Positions 22,201 through 33,184 of a stretch of 64,000 nucleotides of DNA are shown in pieces; positions within the stretch are counted from its first letter, which is position 1; the number at the start of each line of letters is the position of its first letter. This DNA is from Myotis daubentonii. Taxonomy: Eukaryota > Chordata > Mammalia > Chiroptera > Vespertilionidae. The stretch spans positions 88,156,433 through 88,220,432 of the forward strand of contig NC_081842.1 in NCBI RefSeq assembly GCF_963259705.1, written 5' to 3'. The position numbers were made by a program, and so were the translations under genes. Under the pieces are notes generated by a model. That model ran no database searches. It saw nothing but the letters and a program-made list of their open reading frames with translations, and was not told the origin of the DNA.

Positions 22201-23013
22201 ATGTTTTTTATTTCTTCTTTGATCTCTTTGGTAACCCAGTCATTGTTTAATAGCATGCTATTTAGTCTCCATGTGTTTTATTTTTTTGGATTGTTTTTAT
22301 TGTAGTTGATTTCCAGTTTTATGCCATTGTGATCTGAGAAGATGCTTGATATGATTTCAATTTCCTTGAATTTGAAGAGACTTTGTCTGTGACCCAATAT
22401 ATGGTCCATCTTTGAAAATGACGCATGTGCACTTGAGAAGAATGTATATTCTGTGGCTTTGGGGTGAAATGTTCTGAAGAGGTCAATTAATTCCATCTGA
22501 TCTAGTGAGTCATTTAGGATTGATGTTTTTTTGCTGAGTTTTTTTTAGAGGATTTGTCCAATGTTGATAATGGGGTGTTAAAGTCCCCTACTATGATTGT
22601 ATTGCTGTCAATGTCTCCCTTGATCTCTTCCAAAAGATTTCTTATGTATTTGGGTGCTCCTATATTGTCTGCGTATATGTTTACCAGATTTATTTCTTCT
22701 TGTTGGATTGCTCTCTTTAGTATTATGAAATGGCCTTGTTTATCTCTTTTTATGTCCTTCAATGTGAGATCTAATTTGTCAGATATAAGTATTGCTACCC
22801 AGGCTTTTTTTTCATTTCCATTCGCCTGAAAAACCTTTTTCCATCCCTTCATCATCAGTCTCTGTGCGTTTTTTTTCTGAGGTGGGTTTCCTGTAGACAG
22901 CAGATATAGGGGTCATGTTTTCTTATCCACGCAGTTACCCTATGTCTTTTGATTGGGGCATTTAATCCATTTACATTTAAAGTTATTATTGATAGATACT
23001 TGTTAGTCACCAT
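19219..23013 (-). pseudogene. L1 ORF2 (endonuclease-reverse transcriptase), multiply broken
   Basis: The expected start is the ATG at 23013 (MVTNKYLSI context) and the stop is at 19219. The span of 3,795 bp matches a full L1 ORF2. Domains appear in order but in shifting frames. Endonuclease at about 22855-22278 has GDFNTPLS and SDHNGIKLE. Reverse transcriptase at 21747-20679 has [25 protein letters not shown] and the catalytic FADDMILY. The C-terminal Cys-His segment [18 protein letters not shown] lies at 20016-19219. At least six frame breaks separate these pieces, so no functional enzyme can be made. Confidence 0.93.
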
Positions 23014-23061
23014 ATTTATTCCTTGCCCCTGTATTCCTTCTTTGTTTCCTATTTTTTCTTT

Positions 23062-23951
23062 TTACAGCAGACCCTTTAGCATTTCTTGCATTGCTGGTTT
23101 GGTGGTAATAAACTCCCGGAGTCTTTTTTTGTCTGTGAAGCTCCTGATTTGACCCTCAATTTTGATTGATAGCCTTGCTGGGCACAGTATTCTTGGATTC
23201 AGACCCTTCCTTTGCATGACTTTATATATTTCATTCCATTCTCTTCTTGCCTGATGTGTTTCTGTTGAGAAATCAGTCGCTAGTCTGATGGGAGATCCTT
23301 TGTAGGTGACTTTCTGTCTCTCTCTAGCTGCTTTTAAGATTCTTGCTTTGTCGTTGGTGTTTGCCAATTTAATTATAATGTGCCTTGGGGTCGGTCTTTT
23401 GGGGTTCATTTTTTGGGGGACTCTGTGAGCTTCTTGTATTTCTGTGAGATTTTCCTTCCCTATATCAGGAAAGTTTTCTGTCATTATTTTTTCAAATAGG
23501 TTTTCTATTCCTTGTTCAGTTTCCTCTCCTTCTGGTATCCCTATTATGCGGATGTTGTTTCGTTTCGTGTTGTCCCAGACTTCTCTTAGGCTCTCCTCCT
23601 GCTTTTTAATTTTTTTTCTAGAAGCTGCTCTACTTGGGTATTTTTTCCTACTTTGTCTTCTAGCTCACTGATGCAGTCCCCTGCTTCTTCTAGTCTACTG
23701 TTGATGCTTTCTATTGTGTTCTTTATAGTAGTGATGTCATTTTTCATTTCTTCTTGGTTTTTCTTCCTTTCCTCTTGGTTCTTACACATATTGTTAAATT
23801 TGTCTTCCATTCTTTTCATCCACCTTATGACCATTTCTCTGAATTCTTTCTCTGACAGGTTGCTTGCCTCCATTGCCTCCATTTCATTTACTTCCTTTTC
23901 TGGTGATGCCTGTTTTTCTTTCATATGCGGGCTGGTTCTTGGTCTCCCCAT
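23062..23951 (-). pseudogene. L1 ORF1 (RNA-binding protein), frameshifted
   Basis: ORF1p is the trimeric RNA-binding chaperone of the L1 ribonucleoprotein. From the ATG at 23951, a 121-codon frame encodes a charged, coiled-coil-like N-terminal region (EMKNDITTIKNTIESINSRL). It is lost by frameshift near 23586. The C-terminal RRM/CTD part resumes in another frame at 23484-23062 (RPTPRHIIIKLANTNDKARI at its centre, then REWNEIYKVMQRKGLNPRIL). The total span of about 297 codons is near normal, so the damage is small indels rather than large loss. Confidence 0.9.
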
Positions 23952-24533
23952 GATCGCTCTTCTCCAGGTGTTTTGTTATGTAGTTATCTCTCTGCTTTCC
24001 GTGAGAAGAAGCAGGGCTCTAGGTAGTCGCGCTGTCCCAGATCCGGTGTTTCCAGGTTAGCAGCCAATCTCTGGATGCCGGGTCTTTGGATGTATACACT
24101 CCAATAACAGCCACTTAAGATGGCGTGGTTTCCGCGGCTGAGCCAGCGCTCCGGGAGAGATTCCAGCCGCAGTCTCCAATCATCCCCTTTCTCCAGGAGT
24201 CCTCCGCCTTTCCCGGCTGCAAACTGCCTCTCAGCTGAATATCCTCTGCTTATTTGGGCTATATGTTACCGGTTTCAGCTGTTCACCCTTATCTGTACGG
24301 GACAAGGCACAGGACACATCCGTCTATACCTCCACCTGTCACTTAATTTTTTCCATTTGCCTATTTTTAATTGGATTGTTTGTATGAGTTCCTTATATAT
24401 TTTGGAAATTAACCTGTTATTATATTTATCATTGCCAAATATGTTCTTCCATACAGTGGGCTCCCTTTTCATTATGCTGATCGTTTCTTTTGCTGTGCAG
24501 AAGCTTTTCTTTTTTTATATTTTTATTGATTTC

Positions 24534-25240
24534 AGAGGGTGCCGGGAGCCGGTCCATCCTTGCTGTTTCAAGGGACCTGGCATATATGGCAAACGGTTCT
24601 TAATATGTTTGCTCACCTTCTTGGCGCTGTGTTTTAACCAAGGTCACCTCTTCGAGAAAGGTTGAATCCCCAGGTAGGGATTTTCCCCTGAAGTTAGGGA
24701 GGGAATAAAACCCCTCAACTAGTGCCAGGCAGGTAATTAATCACTTTAACTATGAACAATCATGCTTAAGCTACATAATCTTTACTCCCTGGAATGGAGA
24801 TAAGAAACGCCCTAACCTTTGTAATAGAGATTGATAGGATTGAATCAACTGGTATAAATACAGATGTAACCAGACAGAGAGAGACAGAACTTAGAACACA
24901 GAACTTAGGAGACAGGACTTAGAAGACAGGACCAAGAGAGACAGAACTAGGCACAGATCCTACACAGAACGTTCTCTAGAGACAGAAGGACTTCGCTGGA
25001 GAGAACATGGCAAAAGATCCTGGACTGAACCTGACTACAGAAATTGCCAAGAGAACCTGACTAGAACCTGGTGACTGAACCTGGCTGGAGAACCTGGACA
25101 GAACCTGGCTGGAGAACCTAGCGAGGGAACATGGCGACCAAACCTGGCTGGAGAAGTCCCTGTGTCATTCCTTCTTCGCTGACTCCATCCACACCTTTGG
25201 GGACCCCTGGACCTGCTGGGGTTGGACCCCGGCAAGAGGG
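24534..25240 (+). mobile_element. Solo LTR of an ERV2-like endogenous retrovirus
   Basis: The LTR is at 24540-25234, beginning TGCCGGGAGCC and ending GGACCCCGGCA. Perfect 6-bp target duplications AGAGGG lie at 24534-24539 and 25235-25240; 6 bp is typical of class II (betaretrovirus-like) elements. A TATA box (GGTATAAATA) is near 24851-24860 and an AATAAA near 24704. At 695 bp it is longer than its relative at 27536-28106, because a minisatellite has expanded downstream of the TATA box. No retroviral genes are present. Confidence 0.93.
24875..25165. repeat. Minisatellite in the LTR (GAACCTGG / GAACTTAG units)
   Basis: Imperfect short units of 'gacagaacttaggag' type grade into 'ctggctggagaacctgg' type. 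They lie downstream of the LTR TATA box, so they would fall within the transcribed R/U5 part. Confidence 0.85.
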
Positions 25241-25799
25241 GATGGGAGATGGGGAAAGAGATAGAAAATCAATGATGAGAGGGAATCATTGACTGGCTGC
25301 CTCCTGCATTCCTCCCACTGAGGATCAAGCCTGCAACTCAGGCATGTGCCCTGACCTCCTGGTTTTAGATCCATGCTCAACCCTGAGGCACGCTGGATGG
25401 ACTTTTTCATTTTCTTTTTATGTACCTATTTTGTGCAGAAGCTTTTTATTTTGATATAGTCCTATTTGGTTATTTTCTCCTGTTTCCTTTGCCCTAGGAG
25501 ATGTATCAGCAAACACATTGTTTGAGATTTTGCTGCCTATGGTCTCTTCTAGAATTTTTATAGTTTCACAACTTACATTTATGTCTTTTATCCATTTTGA
25601 GTTTATTCTTGTATATGGTATAAATTGGTGGTCTAGTTTCAATTTTTTTGCATGTATCTGTCCAATTTTCCCAACACCATTTATTGAAGACTCTGCACAA
25701 CATGCTATTTGTTGTGAATAATGAGGACAATAAAATGGTTTCATGTATTTTTTTTAGACTTCATAGTGCTTATCAGAGTTCAAGATGAAAAGTATTTTT

Positions 25800-26025
25800 G
25801 CCCTGGCCAGTGTTGTTCAGTTGGGTGAGCATTGTCCATTACACCAAAAGGTCACTGGTTTGATTCCCACTCAAGGTACATGTCCAGGTTGTGGGTTCTA
25901 CCTTAGTCAGGGTGCATACAGGAGGCAACCAATTGATGTTTCTCTCTCACGTCAATGTTCCTGTCTCTCTCTCTTTCTTTCCCAACCCTCTCTAAAATCA
26001 ATTAAAAATATTAAATATATATATT
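25800..26025 (+). mobile_element. Ves SINE, forward, diverged
   Basis: It starts GCCCTGGCCAGTGTTGTTCAG, has the central 'ggtacatgtccaggttgtgggtt' block, and ends in pyrimidine-rich text and an A/T tail. It is noticeably diverged from the young copies, and no clear target duplication was seen. Confidence 0.88.
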
Positions 26026-26592
26026 TAACATAGTTTATAAATAAAATAAACTCTAAAGTCCCTTATGTTTCCAGAAGTTTAATTCTATGCCACTTATACT
26101 ATTTTATAAGTAGAAACATTTATTTAATTTTTAACAATGATATTGTATTTTATTTATTTTATAAACTTAAAATCTGACTTCATGTTATTGAAATTTCAAA
26201 ATGATTTTACAAACATGTATTTTATACCTTCTTAAAAATTTATAGCTCAATGGGACTTTTAACACCTATTAATTTCTTTTTTTCTTTTTCTTTTATTTTA
26301 AATTTAAATTCTTTATTGTTTAATGTGTTACATAGTCTCCTTTTTCCCCCATTGACCTCTCCCTGGCCACCCCCAACCCTCAGCACATGGCCTCACATGC
26401 CCACCCTCCAACCCCCACCACCCTGGTCTGTGTCCATTGATTATGCTCATATGTGTCATATAAGTCCTTAGGTTGATCTCTTATACCCTCACCTCCTGCC
26501 TTTCTTCATAGGTTGGACAGTCTTTTCAATGCTTCTTTGACTCTGGTTCTATTTTTGTTCATCAATTTATGTTGTTCATTGTATTCTACAAA

Positions 26593-27049
26593 CTAGAGGC
26601 CCAGTGCACTGGTGAATTCGTGCACCAGTGGGGTCCCTTGGCCTGGCCTGAAGGATTAGGCCAAAACCGGCTCTCCGACATCCCCTGAGGGGTCCCAGAT
26701 TGCAAGAGGGTGCAGGTGCACAATCCATGCCGGGGAGGGACATGGGAGTTTGGCCAGCTGGGGAGGGACTATGGGAGGGCTCCAGGGCGTGTCCGGCCCA
26801 TCTTGCTCAGTACTAATTGGCCAGACCCCAGCAACAAGCTAACCTACCAGTCAGAGTGTTTGCCCCCTGGTGGTCAGTGTGTACATAGTGACTGGTCGAC
26901 TGGTCAACTATCTACCCCCTGGTGGTCAGTGCACATCATAGCAAGCAGTTGAGTGGCCTAAGCATATTATTAGCATATTATGTTTTAATTGGTTGAATGG
27001 ATGACCAGATGACCGGACACTTAGCATATTAGGTTTTTATTATATAGGA
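26593..27049 (-). mobile_element. HeliBat-type Helitron inside an L1
   Basis: The minus-strand 5' end TCCTATATAATAAAAACC is at 27049. The CTAG end is at 26593 with a GTGCACGAATTC...GTGCAC hairpin near 26605-26627. Flanks are A (26592) and T (27050), and L1 sequence is continuous across it. It shares 'gaccggacacttagcatatt' and CTGACCACCAGGGGG text with the copy at 52010-52440, so they are one subfamily. Confidence 0.95.
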
Positions 27050-27386
27050 TGGGTGAGATCATTTGACCTTTATCTTTCTCTGGCTGGCTTATTTCGCTTA
27101 GTATAATTCTCTACAGTTCCATCCATGCTACTGCAAATGGTAAGCATTCCTTCTTTTTTACAGCAGCTTAGTATTCTATTGTGTAACTGTACTACAGTTT
27201 TCTAATCCACTCATTTGTTGATGGGCACTTAGGCTTTTTCTAAATCTTAGCTATGGTGAATTGTGCTGCTATGAACATAGGGGTGCATATATCCTTTCTT
27301 ATTGGTGTGTCTGTTTTCTTGGGCTGTATTTCTAAAGTGTGATTACTGGATCAAATGGAAGTTTCAGTTTTAATTTTTTGAGGAAA

Positions 27387-28111
27387 CGTCATGTGGGGAG
27401 TCGATATAGGGTTAAGCCTCGGACTGACCTGTTGGCAAAGTCACAAACAGGTCTTTCAAGTCTTAAACAACCCAATTCGAGAGGTGGCCGCTGATTTACA
27501 CATGCTATCATTTAAAAAATAAAAAAGGGGGAATTTGCCAGAAGCCGGTCCATCCTTGTTGCTTGACACAGTCGCTGCAGGGAAGAAACATCTGCACAGC
27601 ATATGTTTCAAGGGACCTGGCGTATATGGCATACTGTTCTTAGTATGTTTGCTCCCCTTCTTAGTGCTATGTGTTTTAACCAAGGTCACTTCTCTGAGAA
27701 AGGTTGTTTCCCCAAGTAGGGATTTTTTCCTGGAGTTAGGGATTAACAGGACTAAGAAGGGAATAAAACCCCTTAACTAAGTGCCAGGTGGGTAATTAAT
27801 TACTTCAACTATGTTCGAGCTTAAGCTACATAATCTTTACTTAGGATAATCTCCTTCAATTACTTCCTTGTAGCTTAACAGAACAATAGAGTAGTGACCT
27901 TGGAATGGAGATAACAAAAGCCTTAACCTTTGGAATAGAATGGATAGGATTAAAATCAACTGGTATAAATACAGATGTAATAGGAGAATAAAAGGAGAAC
28001 CCAACTATGCTGATCAACTGAGCCCTGTCTCTGTGTCCTTCATTCTTCGCCGACTCCATCCACACCTTTGGGGAACCCCTGGACATGCTGGGGTTGGACC
28101 CCAATACGCCA
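27387..28111 (+). mobile_element. Endogenous retrovirus remnant: LTR stub, PPT and 3' LTR
   Basis: CGTCA (27387-27391) and CGCCA (28107-28111) flank the insertion, and L1 sequence resumes cleanly. The first bases at 27392 (TGTGGGGAGTCG) resemble the LTR start TGCCGGGAGCCG. The next ~120 bp does not match the LTR and leads to a polypurine tract AAAAAAGGGGG (27521-27531). A second LTR copy follows at 27536-28106, with a TATA box at 27963-27970. The element therefore looks like a provirus deleted from just inside the 5' LTR to just before the polypurine tract. No retroviral gene remains. Confidence 0.75.
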
Positions 28112-28745
28112 TACTGTCTTCCATAGTGGCTGCACCAGTCTGCATTCCCACCAGCAGTGTAAAAGGGCTCTTTTTTCTCCACATCCTGGCCAGAATTTGT
28201 CATTTGTTGATTTTTTGATGATAGCCATTCTGACAGGTGTGAGATGGTACCTCATTGATGTTTTGATTTGCATCTTTCAGATGATTAGTGACTTTGAGCA
28301 TGTTTTCATATGTCCCTTGGCCTTCTGTATGTTCTCTTTAAAAAAGCATCTATTTAGGTCCTTTGTCCATTTTTTAATTGGATTGTTTATCTTACTTTTG
28401 TTAAGTTGTATGAATTCCCTATAAATGTTGGAGATTAAACCCTTATTGGAGATAACATTGGCAAATATGTTTTCCCATGCAGTAGGCTTTCTTGTTGTTT
28501 TGTTGATGCTTTCTTTTGCTGTGCAGAAACAGCTTTTTATTTTGATGTAGTTCCATTTGTTTATTTTCTTCTTAGTTACCATTGCCCTAGGAGCTATATC
28601 AGTAATGATATCGCTATGACAAATGTCTACTATTTTGCTGTCTATGGCTTCTTCTAAGATTTTAATGGTTTGTCACCTTATGTTTAAGTCCTTTATCCAT
28701 TTTGAGTTTATTTTTGTGTATGGTGTAAGTTAAGCTCTCAGCAAA

Positions 28746-29306
28746 GTGGGAATGGAGGGATCATACCTCAATATATTAAAAACCATATATGACAAATGTA
28801 TAGCCAACATCATACTCAATGGGAAAAAACTAAAACCATTTTACCTAAGAACAGGAATGAGACAGGGATGCCCACTTTCACCACTCTTGCTTGACATAGT
28901 ACTGGAAGTGTTAGCCATAGCGATCATAAAAGAAGAAGTAAAAGGCATCCAAATTGGAAAAGAAGAAGTAAAATTGTCATTATTCACAGATAATATTGTA
29001 ATTAGAAAACCCTAAAGACTCCATCAAAAAACTCTAGACTTAATAAATTAATTTAGCAATGTAGCAAGATACAAAATTATCACCCAGAATTCTATGGCTT
29101 TTTTATACACCAATAATACACTCACAGAAAGAGAAACTAAAAAAGCAATCCCATTTATCATTGCAACACAAAAATTAAGATACTTAGGAATATATTTGAC
29201 CAAGGAGGTAATGGACCTATACTCAGAAAATTACAGGACGCTGAAAAAAAGAGATAGAGGAAGACATAAACAAATGGAAGAACATACCATGTTCATGGAT
29301 TGGTAG
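28746..29306 (+). pseudogene. L1 ORF2 reverse-transcriptase fragment (inverted part)
   Basis: A frame of 89 codons (28746-29015) reads through [20 protein letters not shown]. The catalytic motif is altered: FTDN stands where FADD is expected, so the first catalytic Asp is replaced by Asn or shifted. A second frame (29094-29306) continues with AFLYTNN and LRYLGIYLT. This piece lies on the opposite strand from the rest of its own insertion. Confidence 0.85.
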
Positions 29307-29734
29307 AATCAACATCATTAGAATGTCCATACTACCCAAAGTAATCTATAGATTCAATGAACTTCCCATTAAAATACCAACAGCATACTTTAAAGACCTA
29401 GAACAAACTCTCCAAAAATTCATCTGCAATAACAAAAAAGACCCTTATTAGCTGCAGCAATATTGATAAAGAAGAGAAAGTTGGAGGGATCACAGTACCA
29501 GATGTCAAGCTATATTATAAAGCCACTGTTCTCAGAAGTGCCTGCTACTGGCAGAAGAACAGACATATAGACCAATGGAACAGAACAGAGAACCCAAAAA
29601 TCGACCCAAGCCTTTATACTCAACGAATATTTGACAAAGGAGGCAAGAGTATATAATGGAGTCAAGACAGTCTCTTCAATAAATGGTGTTACAAAAATTG
29701 GACAAATACATGCAAAAAAATCTATTAATTTCTT

Positions 29735-30549
29735 AACCCAAAAACTTTTCTAAAAATCAGAATATCAAATGTATTAACTGTATGCACAAAATACGATAAT
29801 TATAACTAAAATTTCTTTAGAACTTCCCCATTTTGCTATTAGAACACTATTAGTATCCTAGAATAGTCAAATTTCAATTTGTTCTGTTCAGAGAATGTAA
29901 ATTTTACCTCTGCTATCCCAGAGGGTTGATAGCCAATATTTCAATGTTCCAATTATTGTTTCAATTATTGTTTTATACTTGAAGCATTAACTAAAAGCCA
30001 AAATTATGTATAAATAATTAAAATTAAAAGCTTAAAATAAAAATGTAATTTTGTTAAAAATAAAAATATTGCGAGAGGGATGGAAAAGAGATATGACCAA
30101 GTACAAATCATGACCTACATAACTCGTTAAAACTTAATATGTTAAGCAGAATTCCAAAGCAATCAATAGGCTTTGTCATAATTTTAAGATCAAGAACTTC
30201 TTAGAATATCAGGCAGGAGTTTTTCACAGTCAACAAAGTTTGTCTGACACAATTGCAATTTCTACTTGTCTATAGAAATTCATTTGATCGTTGTTGATTA
30301 AATCACCAGAGTAAGGTTCCCACTGAGTTTTTTAAAATCCACTTTCTAATGTTTGATTCTTGCACTTTTAATATTGCAATTTTAGAATAATATTTAAAGG
30401 GTAAGCCACAGAAACCCTGTTCTTTGATGATATTGTAAATATCTAAGTTCTCTAGAATCTGGTAAGGCAGACTTGACATTTTTTTCTCTGGTCCTTAAGC
30501 TCCTTTGTGATGAATTTTTTACATAAGACTTTTATACTATCAATACTTG
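29735..30549. other. AT-rich intergenic DNA, nothing recognised
   Basis: Right flank of the inverted L1, without repeat ends or supported frames. Confidence 0.45.
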
Positions 30550-30571
30550 AAGAGAGAGAGAGAGAGAGAGA

Positions 30572-30622
<51 letters not shown>
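30550..30622. repeat. (GA)n microsatellite
   Basis: An AG/GA run of about 72 bp with one GGAAG interruption. It generates the Arg-Glu repeat frame at 30507-30710. Confidence 0.97.
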
Positions 30623-30623
<1 letters not shown>

Positions 30624-31694
30624 CAAAAGACAATAGTGAAGGATGACTCAAAGATTTTTCATCCAGGCAACAGAAAAAAATGGAACATGCCATCAATTGG
30701 TAAGGGATGAGTTCAAGTGGATCTGGGAATTTTAAGTAGAGTTGGGAGGGTGGGAATCAAGTGTTCAGTTTTGCATGGGGTTAACTTTGAGATGTTCGTG
30801 AGATAAATTAAGCCAACCTGAAGTGACTGGACACAGTGCGGTAGGAAAAGGACAAGGAAACAAACATAAAATGCAGTGTTCGGGTAAATAACAATGCCAT
30901 AAGGATATGTTACAAAAATCCTAGGACACGTTCCTCCTCGGGGGCCATTTATGGTTTTGTGCACATGCTAACCTCCTTTTTTCCCCAGGCTCATTTAAAG
31001 GCAAAGATATATGTTTTGCCTTTGAGAAATAAACCATTTTCTTTCCACATATATTTTTGTTGTTGTACCAGTGATATATATAGCTATTAAATATGGTTAT
31101 AAATATTTAAACTATTAATGGTTGTGTTACACATTATAAATAGCTTTATGAGCTCACCAAGCACTGTAAGTGATATACTCTGGCTCCCCAAGGAACTGTG
31201 GGTAAAGTCACTGCCACGGTGGAGGACATAATGCGCATTCGCAATGACAAATGAGTGCTATATCAGTAACAGATACTACACTGAGTTTATTTTAGTCAGT
31301 AAAATTGGTGGCAAGGAGAGGATATTATGTAAACTGACCTCGTCTAACTGACAGTACACTAAGACTCAGAAAAAAGTTCAAATTCTTAAGGAGTTACCAT
31401 TACACCAGAGTAACAAAATAGTGGGGGTTTTTTAGATCCTGCAATTAATGTAAAAGAATGTATCAGTGACGTTGGTTATTCAAGAACCTTACATACCACA
31501 TTTAGAATTTTTCTACTCTTATCTATTTCTCCTTTTCTGCCTCATTTTTTATACTCTTCTTTCTTAGAGAGATTTCCCCTTCTTATCTTTAAGGTCACTG
31601 CTACAGGTTAAAATGAATGAGTCATTTAGGTAGGCAGCTATATAGTATAAGATGCAGAAGGGAAGACGGGCCAACTTGACAGAGGTCCCGTTTC
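30623..31694. other. Intergenic DNA, nothing recognised
   Basis: No transposon ends or credible frames were seen. Confidence 0.45.
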
Positions 31695-31860
31695 CTGGCA
31701 CCAGCTGTGTGGTCCTCTTGGGTTGGTTACTTTCTCTCCATGAGTCTTGATTGTGTTACAGATATCCGTAACTACCTCAGCTTTCTCATCTGTAACACAG
31801 AAATAAAACACAACCTAACAGCTCTTGTGAAATTAAGTGAATAAATGTGGAGTTACTGAC
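31695..31860 (+). mobile_element. MIR SINE remnant
   Basis: The order 'agctgtgtggtcctcttgggttggttactttctctcc', 'tcagctttctcatctgtaacac', 'aaattaagtgaataaatgtg' follows the MIR core. A short insertion separates the halves. Ancient tRNA-derived SINE. Confidence 0.7.
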
Positions 31861-32676
31861 TAAAAGATACTATTTTGATAGAATTAATATAATAAAGTAT
31901 AATAATAATTGTCATTTTCTAACTGAGATAAACATCTGTAAGGGATCTTAGGTTGGTTATATTTTTGGCCCTTAATTATTGAGCTCCTGACTTTAAATCA
32001 GGCTCCTCGCTGGTTAGTTATCGTACGTTACCTCTAATTTTTAGAGCAACTCTGAAAAGCAGCATCATTTATTCATTTTGTACGAACAGAAATAGAGAAG
32101 TGATGTGCTCAAAGCTACCCATATCAAAAGTGACAAAGACAGACCTTGGCCCAGGCCTAGCCTGCCTAATCCCAAAACTTGTGCCCACTTCCTCACCCAT
32201 AAAGACAGGAGCGGTCCGCAGGGTGAGGTCCCTAGACTGAGCAGCCCTGGGCTCTGCAGTCCTCTGCCCCAGGCAAGTCCCAGGAATGCAGTGTTCTCAT
32301 CTACAGGATTACACTACATGATTTTTAGGAATCCAGGAAAATAATTTCCCGGAATGAGTGAAGATTCTGGGATCTGTATGTTTTTTAAAGTGTGGTTTGT
32401 TTTTGCAAACTCAATTACCTAATTAAATCCCTTTGGTGTTCTCAGATTATTCTCACGCAAGTACTGACGTCGACACAGAAAAGGAATTTCCTTAGGTCTA
32501 CAAAGGCAAGAGAAAGCTGTCTAGAGTACATAAACTGTGTTTGCTCTTTCATTCTGTTCATTACTTGCTTTAAACCTTCCCCTCATAGAGTAAAATTATG
32601 TGCTTCAACAAAGAACACAATATATTTTCATGTAGTTACATTGTTTCAGGTATTTTTAAGAATAGTTTATTAACTA
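31861..32676. other. Intergenic DNA, possible MIR-like text
   Basis: About 32040-32190 has weak reverse-MIR character ('agagcaactctgaaaagcag...'), too decayed to assign firmly. The rest is unrecognised. Confidence 0.35.
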
Positions 32677-33184
32677 TCCTATCTAATAAAAGAGAAACAT
32701 GGTAATTGGCGTACGACCGATACCCTTTTCATTGGCTAATCAGGGAGATATGCAAATTAACTGTCAGCCAAGATGGCGGCTGGCAGCCAGGCAGCTTGAA
32801 ACTAACATGAGGCTTGGTTGCCTCAGTGACGGAGGAAACCAACGTTCCCCGCCTGCAGCTGCCTCTGAACTGGCAGTTTAAGAAACATTGTAACAAATAC
32901 GCCCAACTTCAGCCAGCAGATTGGCAACATTGTAAGCAAAGGCCAGAAACCTACTTTCAGCTGGAGGCCTAAGAGCTGGAGCCAAGCCTCAAGCTAAAGC
33001 TGGCCCAGAATAAAAAAAAAAAAAAGGAAAAAAGGAGCGGTTGGGAGCTTCAGTCACCCCCAGCCTGAAAACAGCCCTCAGCCCCTCACCCAGGCTGGCC
33101 AGGCACCCCAGTGGGGACCCCCACCCTGATCCAGGACACCCTTCAGGGCAAACCAGCCGGCCCCACCCGTGCACCAGGCCTCTA
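32677..33184 (+). mobile_element. HeliBat-type Helitron, first of a tandem pair
   Basis: It starts TCCTATCTAATAAAAGAG, then GGTAATTGGCGTACGACCGA, the same leader as the element at 10707, followed by AAGATGGCGGC. It ends GTGCACCAGGCCTCTA at 33184 and is joined directly to the next Helitron. The left flank is A (32676). The interior ends in an A-rich run at 33008-33022. Confidence 0.88.

Larger units (their letters stand above)
18932..24353 (-). mobile_element. Nearly full-length L1, reverse orientation
   Basis: Layout on the minus strand: 5' UTR about 24353-23952, ORF1 23951-23062, a 48-bp spacer, ORF2 23013-19219, then a 3' UTR with a C/G-rich tract and CA run, ending at a T-rich (poly-A) left edge. 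CATTTGCCCA at 18922-18931 and CATTTGCCTA at 24354-24363 are the likely target duplication in the older L1. Both ORFs are decayed, so the copy is dead. Confidence 0.92.
24494..25446 (-). mobile_element. Ves SINE, reverse, split by a solo LTR
   Basis: The Ves tail region starts at about 24509 ('ttttttatatttttattgatttcag'). After the LTR the rest follows at 25241-25397 ('gggatggggaaagagatag...', 'ggcaacctcctg'-type centre, head ending 'gaggcacgctgg'). TGTGCAGAAGCTTTT occurs at both 24494-24508 and 25432-25446 as target duplication in the old L1. About 34 bp between head and right duplication is unexplained. Confidence 0.8.
18056..25698 (-). mobile_element. Old L1, 5'-truncated and split by later insertions
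   Basis: Minus-strand L1 3' end and ORF2 C-terminal sequence is found at 18056-18931, 24364-24508 and 25432-25698. The gaps are filled by a younger L1 (18932-24353) and by a Ves SINE that contains a solo LTR. The three pieces line up in order against the other L1 copies in the window. The ORF2 reading frame is broken throughout. This is the oldest layer of the nested complex. Confidence 0.85.
26266..29734 (-). mobile_element. Twin-primed (5'-inverted) L1 carrying a Helitron and an ERV fragment
   Basis: Perfect 13-bp target duplications CTATTAATTTCTT lie at 26266-26278 and 29722-29734. The left part (26279 to about 28735) is minus-strand L1 from the 3' end to the mid-ORF2 C-terminal region. 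The right part (about 28736-29721) is plus-strand ORF2 reverse-transcriptase sequence. On an L1 consensus the two parts meet with only about 14 bp missing, the signature of twin priming. A Helitron (26593-27049) and a retroviral fragment (27392-28106) inserted afterwards. Confidence 0.93.

Noticed and set aside
30507..30710. Arg-Glu repeat protein
   Set aside because: Translation of a GA microsatellite.
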